Below, in pieces: positions 9,985 to 20,483 of a DNA stretch of 64,000 bases. The notes under the pieces were generated by a model. That model made no database searches, was not told where the DNA came from, and was given only the letters and a program-made list of their open reading frames with translations. Location of the stretch: assembly GCA_018389105.1 (NCBI GenBank), contig JACATO010000993.1, positions 545,545 through 609,544 of the forward strand, written 5' to 3'. The position numbers and the translations under genes are program-made. The DNA comes from Nautilus pompilius. Taxonomy: Eukaryota > Mollusca > Cephalopoda > Nautilida > Nautilidae. Each line of letters begins with the position of its first letter. Position 1 is the stretch's first letter.

Positions 9985-10790
9985 GCCGTCTAATGCGTGA
10001 CCAGAGTCGGCGAGAAATTAGCTAAAGATCTGCACGTTTCTCGTGTATCTGCGGACAGGGTTTTATCGGCAAATCGACTTGTACGGTCTTTAAAGGTGAC
10101 ACCACGACAAGAACGGGCGATCAATCGTCACGTCCGCACCCACAGTCAAGGTCCTTTTTTTCAGACATCGCCTGCGTAAAAAATAATAGGCTGTATAATG
10201 ATCCAATGTAATCTCCATGGATTTGGCTACAGAGGATATGCAGCTCGGAAAAGAATCATCTGTCCAATAGAATAAAACGCTTGAAAAGGTCTGGTTAGGG
10301 GACTTGTCTGGAACTCAGCTACAGCACTGACAACGCGAATTCTTCGCCGATAATTCCATCTTTAACGATTTACGTTTGAGGTCGCATCTGGGTTTCGAGA
10401 AGACACAACAAGGTTCTTCATCCCGACGATCTTCAGTCCACAGTAAGGTATAGAGACAGGAGTGTCTCACGGTATGGGCTGCAGTCTGGCATGGTGGAAA
10501 AACCAGAGTGGCTATTTCGAAGGAAAACATCCCTATTCTTCTAGGCTAACTGTCATTTTAAAGACACATCTCCTACAATTGTACAAGGAAGGAGATATGG
10601 TACACATATAGTAAAGGGGAATGGCTTATTCATCATCTCCTCCAGGTACCCAAAACTCTGATGTAGGTTTGATCGAACACCCACGGAAACATTCGAATAG
10701 TCCAACCCGTCGACCCACCACCGATATGAGGGAATGAAGTGCATCTCTCGAGGTGCTGCGGAAGTGCCTTAAACAAGAACCAGCATAGAC
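9985..10790 (+). mobile_element. Decayed Tc1-like transposon remnant, plus strand
   Basis: Family signatures appear in the right order but in different frames. A helix-turn-helix-like segment at about 10000-10160 includes LHVSRVSADRVL and ANRLVRSLKVTPRQ. At about 10387-10470 the residues HPDDLQSTVRYRDRSVSRYG align with the family block usually ending in PTVxxGGGSVMVWG. At 10660-10680 the residues DVGLIEH align with the PDLNPIEH motif around the third catalytic residue, followed by RRPTTDM, matching the usual PTT-containing continuation. Stops and frame changes lie between the blocks, and the second catalytic Asp motif is not readable. Length and order match one original gene of about 340 codons with losses. 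No terminal repeats were found. Confidence 0.65.
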
Positions 10791-13752
10791 CTTCTCTGTT
10801 CTTCTTTTTATTTGCCATTTTTCACAAAAAAAAAATATTGCAACAACATCTGGTTGCCAAATTATCATATTACCTGAAATAAACGTAAATTATTGCAAAT
10901 AAGGGAGGAAAATCCAGGCAATTAATGTGGCCAGATGTGTTTAAAATGTATTCATTTCGGCCACCACCGAGATCTTAATGGCTAGTTTTTTCACTAGTTT
11001 CATAAAAAAAGCAGCTCAGAGAATGAAAGAAACTAAATGTCACTATAGGTATAAAATAGGCTATTATTGGCACATTTTTTATTGGTGCAAAACATGTCAA
11101 AAATACACTTTTCTCCCTGAAAGCATTCAGTATAATAATGAATAAAAGCAGATAAAATTGCTATTTTACTGATCGTGAAATAGTATATAAAACAGATTAT
11201 TCCCTTTATCCTTAACATAGTAATTAAAGGCTTAAAGAGACCGAAGGTTTCCTTGTGTTTGCTTTAACTGAGCAAGAGCATTGAGTTCTTTCTAGCAGGG
11301 CAAAGATAGTTACCAACAGTGACTTGGCTGGTTTTCGACCTCCTGAGAAAAAAGACTTTCAAAAACTTTAAGAATACCATGTTTAAGAAAATATTAAACC
11401 ACTGTTTAATTGTAATGGTGTTGATATGAAGGGGTTTACGGTTTTAAAATGGTTAACCCCAGTATAAGGAAGTAACGAAAAACAGTCAAAATACGTTATT
11501 TAGGTTTGCTGTGTGTGTGTGTGGAGGGTGGGACTAGGTTCTCTCATTTATGGGTGGTTAGTGTATCCGTGTTTAAACAAAACACGATACAAATAAGTAG
11601 GGCTAAATATTTAAGTATGGTCTACAAAAAGATCCGCAAAACAACTTTCCGCCTAAGGCGATGCTGCCGTTGACGTGAACTCGGTAAGAAAAAGCGTGTA
11701 GTCTCTGTCGACTGAATACTGAAGGCAGGCAAATAAAGATGGCCGTCGTTCATTAAAGAAAAGCTGTCTTCGATTTAATAATTTATCTGTCGTATATTGA
11801 ACGGGGAAAAAAACCAAACCCAACCTACACATATCGAAAAAAACAAAGCAACTTGGCGCCGTAAACAACAACAGGAAAACTTCAGATTAAACTTGATATC
11901 TCGGAATTTTAATATGGAAATTAGAAACCTGTAGAGTTGAGTTTTTTATACTAGGAGTTTTTCAGATGCAAATTTAAATGTTATTTTTTATCAATTGTCG
12001 TAATGTCCAGATTCAGAGAATCAAGTTGCATGTGCACCTAGTTCCCACTGCATTAAAGTATGGGACCTTTACACGATATTCGTGTCATAAAACCATTAAT
12101 CAATTTACCAGCTGACTTCCTGAGGTAAAAGTATCAATTGCATAAAGCACACTGTGGGAAGCGGTATTTAAATTTTTGACACTACTTTTAGGATTTACTT
12201 TCTACAGCTGAATACAAAGATACCGACAAAATAACCAATTATGACTAGATAATGGAAAAGATTTTAACTCGTAATTACTCGCCAGGTAAAAAATCAACTT
12301 GCACCATCTAATATAATAGTTTTTGGCTAATCTTTTAAAGATATGTAATGGAGGTTACTGTCCCGATATAGCTTACAGTAGACCCACCAACGCTTTTTGG
12401 CTATCCCTGGAAATATTTTGTTCATCATTTCTATTGCATTCATAAAATCCAATCATTGCAAACTGGCTGGGAATTTGAATGTAGAGCGAGATTTTATGTC
12501 TATAATTACTGTTAAACTCAATAAACACATTCATAATGTATGGCTACTGAAAAAAAAAAAACATAAATTTGTCCTGATTTACGCTCTCGCCTCTTTTTAT
12601 TTAATAGAATTCCGTTTCTTTAAAGAGCATTATTCACTGTATCATTATTTATTCATTCATCTTTGTCATAGCCAAAGGTTACTGCACTGAAAGCCTTACC
12701 TGTCAGGACTCTAAACAGTCATAGACAGCTGCTGGTTCTACGTTAAACTGCATCAGACCTCATTTTGCTAAGAAATCAATTCTAGCTTCACATCGGTCTG
12801 TAACAGTGGCGTTATTCTTCTGCTAGACTCCACTACACGTGGCAGTAGATACTGAGCATGACGAAATTAACAGTGTAGCGCCAGCGCTAAGAATGGTAAA
12901 TGGTCGATCGACAGAAGGGTCTAAGTCCTACATTAAAAAGGCAAACTGAACATAACTCTTCTAAATATTCTACCATCGTTAGCGGCTAACAGACGTGGTA
13001 TTATTTGTACTATAGTTATCATTTTCAAAATCAAACTTTAAAGCTGTTTTGCAATTGAGAAAGATCTCAAGACTGTACTTTCCTCTCCTCCTCCATTTGT
13101 AGCCTTGACATAAACTTCAATATGATTCTAAATTAACAACACCAAAACCCAAAAAAGGAAACCCCTTTTTCCTCATGGCGTTCTCTTTCCTTTGGAGCAG
13201 CTTATTTTCCTGGGGCTATGATATTTCACAGTTATCAGAGAAACTGGTCGCAAGATGGGCAATGAAAATTTAATGGATTTATTTTTTTTTTACCATGATT
13301 CCAAAATGTGGCTACTTCATTCAGTTCAGTTTCCGTGAAAACGTAATCGTCGAACCCAGTCGTCTAAGTTCAGAAAGAAAGATTTTGACATTCTCGTTTT
13401 TTTTGGTGAAAAAACAAAAAAAAAATATCTTATAATCGGTTTTAAAAATATATATATATAAGTACGCACGCGCTGTCGATTTAATAAACTACGGTAGTAG
13501 TGTATGGTTCCGTGGTTAGAATTTAAACGCTATAATGGGCGACTAAAGCCGTTTGTTTCTTTAATTATTAACCGTTTCTTTACGAAGATTGTAATAAGGT
13601 TATCCACGCAGACTTGGTGAACGATGTTTTACTCACCCCTGCGAATAGAATCAGTAGGATTCCCCGTCAGACACATCGCACTCCTGTAGCGCCTATCAGC
13701 ATCGAATGCTCCCTTGAGAGGTTCTGGATCAGAAGTTTCTAAGAGCTTGGAG
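10791..13752. other. AT-rich non-coding DNA, nothing recognised
   Basis: Small frames only; a short (GT)n lies at about 11509-11524. The 97-codon frame at 12397-12690 is AT-driven and shows no domain. No tRNA, miRNA or transposase motif was found. Confidence 0.5.
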
Positions 13753-13772
13753 TTTTTTTTTTTTTTTTTTTT
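13753..13772. repeat. T20 homopolymer
   Basis: Twenty consecutive T followed by ACAG. It may be the poly(A) tail of a minus-strand retro-insertion or a strong pyrimidine tract of a splice acceptor; nothing else supports either reading. Confidence 0.9.
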
Positions 13773-13797
13773 ACAGATGGCAGAAAGAAGACATCAG

Positions 13798-13810
13798 GGT
13801 TAGGGTTAGA
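13798..13810 (+). repeat. Short interstitial telomere-like motif
   Basis: GGGTTAGGGTTAG, two TTAGGG-type units. Too short to be a telomeric relic with any confidence. Confidence 0.4.
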
Positions 13811-13909
13811 ATTTTTGTTGGAAACTGTACTGTTAGATTGGGGCGGTCTATTTTTGCACCAGCCTTGGAAAGCCGTTCAAATGGATCAACTTCTGTGTCT
13901 CTGGGTTTT

Positions 13910-13936
13910 TTGTTGTTGTTGTTGTTGTTGTTGTTG
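13910..13936. repeat. (GTT)n microsatellite
   Basis: Nine GTT units after a short T run. Confidence 0.95.
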
Positions 13937-13976
13937 CAAAGTAGCATATATATTACAGTCCGGGAAAAGTAATTTT

Positions 13977-14018
13977 TACGTGGTAGTCACATGATATTAC
14001 GTGGTAGTCACATGATAG
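13977..14018. repeat. 21-bp direct repeat, two copies
   Basis: TACGTGGTAGTCACATGATA occurs at 13977 and again at 13998, period 21 bp, identical over 20 bases. Confidence 0.9.
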
Positions 14019-17000
14019 CTAATATGCATGGTAGCGGATTTCATGTAAATTACTCGTAAATATAGTCTTGTTTATGGTTCTTCGCGTTATCCATTAACAG
14101 CTGGATAATGATAACTTCGGTCCGAAATTACTTTGATTAAAACACCCCCCCCTCAAGAAAAACCTGTCTGAGGGGTCGCCCGACTGTGAGCTAAATGAGA
14201 CTTTAATTATTATTTTAATAACCCTTATCTAATGGGAATTCACATCTAAAATTACGTGCGTGGAATAAACTATCGATCTCGGAACACGTTGTTATAGAGG
14301 TGTTTCCAGGGTAATGGTTGGTAAGTGCAAAACCCTGCCAGGTATTTTCCCGAGAGGGACTACAAACGTAAAAAAACTAACCGATAAAAACAAAGTACCG
14401 ATATCAGATCGAGACGTAATTTTGAATGACTTTGCCAAATCTGGATCAGTAGAGAATGACAAGAGGCGGGGCTTTGGCTGAGCGAAGAGGACGACGCTTC
14501 CAAACACGAGACTGGACTTCTGCTGCTTTTAGGTTGCCAAACAAAGGCTTTATTTGTTGACGTCTTGGAATCTTCTAAAGACTTTGTGAGGAGAAGGGAG
14601 TATCGTGTAATTGCTGCAGAAAAAGAAAACCCGGGATGATGTTTTCAGCTGCGGTGTTTGGCGTCAAACGGTGCGGCCGGGTGTCTCACAGGAAAAGAGT
14701 TCCAAACCCGATGTTGTAAAGGCACCCAAAGTAGACATTGTATTTTACTGGCGAACAAATGGGGGGGGAACCGTGCTGTTTTACTTTGTTCCTAATTCTT
14801 TTCGCTTTTATATGCAATCCCGGTAAGTGAGACAAAAGCCGTCTGTCTGAAGGAATGGCGTACACAAGTGGATGCTGATCGGGAAACGGATGAAATTGGA
14901 AAATAAATAACATAACTGAAGCATAACAGATTAGAAATAACGGTTAACTATTAATGCGATAGCCAGGCCTTCATGTACAAAAATTGCGTTTTGAATTATA
15001 AAGTCTAATGATATAAATCAGATTTAATTTACGAGGCGTCATGATAGATTTCTAAAAGTCATCTCGACTTTATCTTCAACGACCGACGAACAGTCTAGCA
15101 AATCCTATTTAAAGGAACATCAGCCATCTTTCGGACTTAATATTACATAAATTACCTTGATTAATTAGTCTTTTTTTCCTATGGAAGTCATTGATAAGGC
15201 GAAACACTTTTTATCCAGTGTAGGAAGGAAAATTTATAAACGGGTTTGATTCATTTGTTAAAAAACATAAAGAACCGCGTTCGATACGGTACACTGGGAA
15301 ATCGAGAAATTATATAGGTACCGAAACTTCCTGCCTTTCTGCGCTTAACAACGAGTTCGTTTGAAGTACCAAAGGATACGTAGAACTGAAAAATTTATTG
15401 TAGACCTTTTTACGGTAAGTCGCTCAACTTTTGCTTTAAATGAACCTATTAATCAAACATAAAGCAAATTGCTTGAAATAATTAAAGTCTGCATGTACTG
15501 ATTGGCAGTAATTCAAAAGGATTTAATTGATGTTACATAATTTAAAATGGGAGCCTCGTATAAGAAATAATGGCTCTCCTGTTTCCTTATAAAATACTAA
15601 AATAACTACGTTGCTGTAAACAATTGTGTAATTAATGAAGAGAAGGTATTTTGTCCCACAGTGGAGAACGAATTTGGGTTTCATATTTTGAATTTACGTA
15701 TTGCTAAGTTAAAATAACAAAAGAAAATTCAGGATTCAACTGGAATAAAACTCTAGAAATCTAATTTAAACATACAGATTTAACAAAAGATTAATTTATT
15801 TGCAACTTTTAATTATTTTATCCCATATTAATTTGCAATAAATTCATTGCGAACCCTTGCACAGACACTAGGAATTTCAAACAAAACTGATATTAGCCGC
15901 TGATTATATATCGGTGACCAATGAAAATCCCTGACGCTAATTTCCCAAACACGCGTTTACTACCGTAGCTGTTCAAAACGTTTTTTACAACAGCCATCCG
16001 TAACAGGGGGACAGATTTAAAAGCAGAAGCCTCTTAGTGTGGGTATTGATCAATCTGAACAGTAGCGCAGTACTCGACTTCTTTGAGGGAGATCGGAATT
16101 GCTGTAGTCCACACGTGGCGCACAGGGCGAGGTATGGCAGCGACAAGGTAGCGTTAGCTTCCTCGTGTTTTCCTGGAATTTTGTTCTTGGGGCTGAACAA
16201 GATCTAAGCACCACTTCGGTTCTTCAGCTGTAGCGTCTGTACAAGCCACGTGGTCTTAAGCAGCAAAAACACTCCACCAGCTGTGGCTGTTGCCCTTGTA
16301 AGCTGAACAAACAAATATCGTATCTCTCTCCTCCCTTACGTGTTTATTTGTCATATGATCGTTCTCACAGTTCACAGATGGCGAGTAGCTATGAATGCAC
16401 AAGGTGGACACACCTTGTAAAAAAAAAACGGCAAAACCCATGGACGGAACACCACAACAAATATCTCCTTCTCGTTCGTCTTGCCAAAAACACGTTATTT
16501 AACATTGCAACCTAGTGAAAAATTAGTCATCCATATGTTAATAATAATAATAATAAAAAACACAACTTTCGTCAACAGCACTCGGCTGAAAGAAAAATAA
16601 TAGAAGAATTTGCGTGAGGTTTTACTTGTAATCTGCCGACTTCGCTTCTTCGGTATTTGGAGGAAAACGAGACACCTCTCCCCAGAGTTGGTCGGAGTTT
16701 CAGATGGCCCAAACGTGTCTTCCTTTTCATCCTACACGCACGCACACCAGCGCTCACGTCTGTTCGTTTGCCAATGGAATAATCTAATGCAGGATAAAAA
16801 GTTTCCATATACACTGTTCTACAGACACGAATTTTCTGAGCGCCATTTACATTCATAGATTGAATCGTAAACACCAATAAATATAGGATATTCCACTGGG
16901 CACGCAATTAGTGACGCCAGAGTTTGTTGTGCGTTGTATAATTAACTAAATTTAAAGCCTCACAGATTTTCCTATATTAATGTATATTAAAAATAAAACT

Positions 17001-18280
17001 AATCACCAATGTTTCTGATAAACTCGGTTTTAATGGTCGTCATCAGGGAGTGACGTCTCGGGACCTTGGGAGTGTCTGGGTCCCCTCCAACTTGGTTAAG
17101 ATGCTGGATAAGCCTACTCCTCCTGCCGTGTAATACGAAGGAGTTGGGTAGCCCGCTGCCCTCGCTAGGATGAGGAACACGTACACAAAATACAGGTCGA
17201 AATAAGGCCTCATTTCTAAACAGCTGTGGCGGCCGGTCGTGGAACAGACCCAGCTCCCAAACACACATATGCAACTTCACACACACTTCCTCCTTTCGCA
17301 TGACACACACACACAAAAAAGAAAGATGCTTCTTCTTCCCCGCGGATGCGGCGGTTGGTCCTTTGCTCAGAGTCGCTTGGCTGGGAACCTGGACCTCGTG
17401 GGACCACGATGTGGACCTGCGAAGCCGGGGCGATTTCACGTTGGGGTTTCTCGCCGGGATAGCTGATCATCAAACGCGTGGGTCTCGATTTTTCAAATCC
17501 CTTATTATGAGTTCTTCGCAACTCGCCCGTTACACGGGGTGGGGAGGAAAACTAAGCTCCCAACCCCGACCCTTTGGGTCAGCCTCACGAGGTTTTTCCG
17601 AAACTTTTGGTTTCGACACAGACGCATGCGCTGCGTATACCCCAAGCCTTCTGGCCCTAAGGGGGGAGATATCGAGTTATCCTTTCAAGAAAACCATAGA
17701 AATGTTTTTTTTAAATTTTGCTAACTTATCTGTTTTATAATCATCGATTCCTGTCGTTGTGGTTCCGTCAATAAACGCAGCCTTCAACGTGTAAACAAAG
17801 AACAGTGGGGGCTGAAGTGAGGGCCCTTACCTGGTAACGTACAGGTGCCCTTTAAACTGATGAACGCAAGTCGAGAGCCGCCCTCAGGGTTTGAGTAATC
17901 CTTTCTAAACATTTACATTTACCATTCTACTTTTTGGTTCTTCCTGTAAACAGTCACAACGGTGTGTATTCCCACGTTTCTGGGGGGACAGTCTAAATAA
18001 CAAACAAGTTAAAATAATAAATTATAAACCCTTGTAATTTTGTGGAATTAAAAAAGAAAGGGTGGGGGAGAGAACACTGCCTTAAATACATTCTAAATTA
18101 ACCCGTCAGCAGAGTCATTCCTGCACAAAGTGCGCGTGGCATCTTCCCGTTTGTATTGCATACTCAATGTCCAATCCAGAATGTTTCGGTCTATTACATT
18201 TCTTCATTTAGAAATTAAAAACATCAGTTCTGAAATGGTTACGCACCACGAAGAGTCTGTGAATGGCCAGCTGAGAGAGG
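14019..18280. other. Non-coding DNA with a GC-richer patch
   Basis: Mostly AT-rich without recognised genes. From about 17040 to 17670 the DNA is GC- and CpG-richer and therefore keeps overlapping open frames on both strands (up to 146 codons at 16999-17439 minus and 17300-17740 plus). None shows a recognisable domain, and open frames on both strands are expected from base composition. The (AAT)n at 16541-16556 is short. Confidence 0.45.
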
Positions 18281-18324
18281 TAATGGCCAGCGGGTACAAC
18301 AAATCGGCCTACCATAAACGCTGG

Positions 18325-18405
18325 CGTCAACTGAGAGCAGGCGTCGAACCCGTCCTCCTTTGCCATCTCCCTCTCGGCGGTTGGAAAACTCGGCCGCTGT
18401 CAGCC
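18325..18405 (-). mobile_element. tRNA-derived SINE head (Pol III A and B boxes)
   Basis: On the minus strand a B box GGTTCGACGCC (18350-18340) matches the consensus GGTTCGANNCC fully. Forty-five bases upstream an A-box-like CGGCCGAG (18396-18389) sits at the spacing found in tRNA genes. The sequence does not fold into an obvious full cloverleaf, so it is read as the tRNA-related head of a SINE or a tRNA pseudogene. The body downstream (toward 18240) is not recognised. Confidence 0.5.
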
Positions 18406-18876
18406 CAGTGATAAATAACAAGTTTTATGAATTGTTGGTGAATCTAATTGGTGTACTTAATTATCGTGACGAAAAAAGAACCCTTCGGGCTTCAGGGAGG
18501 TCATTCGCCCTAGTCATCAGATTAATTGCGTAAGAACAATGTCTGTTAAACAGAGAACACGGTGACTGATCTAACCCGGTGTACTGACGTTGAGATGCTT
18601 CATCTATGGCCGAACAGGTGCTTTTATAATAACGAATTACAGCTATCTCTCTTTTTTTTAAATTCAGGTTTTGAATATTTGCGATGCTTTTCACTCGATC
18701 TTCACTTTAGATCTTTTATTATCATTTTAAATTTTAAAGCAGATATTACAGTTCCTTTCACATTTTGCACACCATGTTGGCTGACACGGGCCCCCAGTTG
18801 GCAGTCAGCAAGACTTAAATGACACACAAGTAGAGTTTTTTTTTTCCCGCTAGCTTTGCTTCTGTTCGAACAACGA

Positions 18877-19140
18877 GAAAATCCAGTTTTTGACTTCCGG
18901 AAGTTAAGGCAGCTTTTTTTTGCGTGTGCGCGCGCGCGCTCAAGAAAATCCAGTTTTTGACTTCCGGAAGTTAAGGCAGCTTTTTTTTGCGTGTGCGCGC
19001 GCGCGCTCAAGAAAATCCAGTTTTTGACTTCCGGAAGTTAAGGCAGCTTTTTTTTGCGTGTGCGCGCGCGCGCTCAAGAAAATCCAGTTTTTGACTTCCG
19101 GAAGTTAAGGCAGCTTTTTTTTGCGTGTGCGCGCTCACGT
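18877..19140. repeat. 67-bp tandem repeat, four copies
   Basis: Units start at 18877, 18944, 19011 and 19078, exactly 67 bp apart. Each holds GAAAATCCAGTTTTTG, the palindrome ACTTCCGGAAGT, a TAAGGCAGC spacer, a T run of 8, and a (TG/CG)n tract. Copies are essentially identical except that the last has a shortened CG tract. The minus-strand frame of 102 codons at 19010-18702 merely translates the repeats. Confidence 0.98.
18893..18904. promoter_or_regulatory. Palindromic ETS-type site, repeated four times
   Basis: ACTTCCGGAAGT is a perfect 12-bp palindrome containing two head-to-head CCGGAAGT ETS cores. It recurs at 18960-18971, 19027-19038 and 19094-19105, one per 67-bp unit. Binding is inferred from the ETS consensus only. 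Confidence 0.5.
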
Positions 19141-20403
19141 TAAATTCACGCTAAGAACAAATTCCTAAACATACAGAAACATCAGCTCAGTTTGTTGCTC
19201 GACGCCGAGTCTAGAATAAACTGTCGACATAAATCACCCGTCTCTCTCCTCTCTGGGAAACATGCTCGGTCTATACTTTACTTTCCAGGCGATAAATTGT
19301 TCTGCTCTGCAGGTTCCGACTAAGAGTCTCACTCCATTGGCCTTAGCCCAGCAAGTGCACCAAACTGTACTCGAGCCCCTGGTCTTGCTCATATTCGGTT
19401 GCACTAAACACCGCATTCGCTTGTTTGTTGCTGGCAGTGATTTCTAACGGCTTTTCGTCTTGAAGTTTGTAAGGGGCCGTCTTGATTTCCAAGTCGAATC
19501 CATATTTTTGCAATTGATCCCGACCGCGCGCGACGTGGCCGACATCTGTTGAGCAGAAAAATAACACTAACTATGAACCCTGTAGTCCGACCTGTTGTTC
19601 TACCACATCGGCTCTTCGTGCTCAGATCGTGTCCGGTGGCACAGTTATAAGGGTGAGCAGCGAGAAGGAGACTAGATCCTCTTCTGGATATTTGTGACAA
19701 ACATATTCGGCAGTTTAAGGATCTTAAAAATCTTTGTGTATCGTAATCTACTCGTCACTATGATTTTTTTTCCACTTTCTAGGCTTTTTTTTTACACGAA
19801 GGAGTAAAATATCCATTCAGCGGTGTAGCTATAATGAGCCATTAATTATTACCGGTATATATTTTACAAATTTAAAATGCAAATTTGAACTATAATAGTA
19901 TCAGATTACAATATTGGTAACTATACTGCTATAAATACTAAATAAGGTACCGAGAGAATATTTTGAATAACTGAAACCTTTTTTGTGGTGGGGGTGGGTT
20001 CTGAGAAATTTACTAGATCAGCGAGGAAAGCTGGAAGCGTGTCGTTAGCTACATGCATGGACGCCATTGGGCCACAGGTGCTCGTCCGAACATTACCTCA
20101 GGTTAATGAGATCGGCACAGCTGCAGCGCTGTGCTTTGTTAAAAGCGTAGGCTTTTAGAATTGTAGGCTCTTTCAAAGGCCGGACTTGTCGGTATTTTTA
20201 AAGCGCGATCGTTTGCAACATCGTTATTTTTCCCACTAAGCCTTAGAGGCGAAAACTCGAAAGTTTCGTCGGTATGAAACAGCTGGAACAAAGCGTCCTT
20301 TAAAAAGTTTAGTGACGTGTATTACAGGTACTTGATGTTCGAAGAACATGGCTCGCACGACCGGGTTGTGTTCGAAGCCAGGTCTGCCGACTGGTGTCGC
20401 GGT

Positions 20404-20405
<2 letters not shown>
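19141..20405. other. Non-coding DNA, nothing recognised
   Basis: Small frames on both strands around 19230-19700 overlap and show no domain. Confidence 0.45.
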
Positions 20406-20478
<73 letters not shown>

Positions 20479-20483
20479 AGAGA
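20406..20483. repeat. (GA)n microsatellite
   Basis: About 39 GA units with one G insertion near 20460. The 114- and 204-codon minus frames crossing it owe their central Leu-Ser run to the repeat; the flanking parts show no recognised domain. Confidence 0.97.

Noticed and set aside
16999-17740. Overlapping 146-codon frames on both strands
   Set aside because: Long frames on both strands over the same bases are expected in GC-richer DNA where stop codons are rarer.
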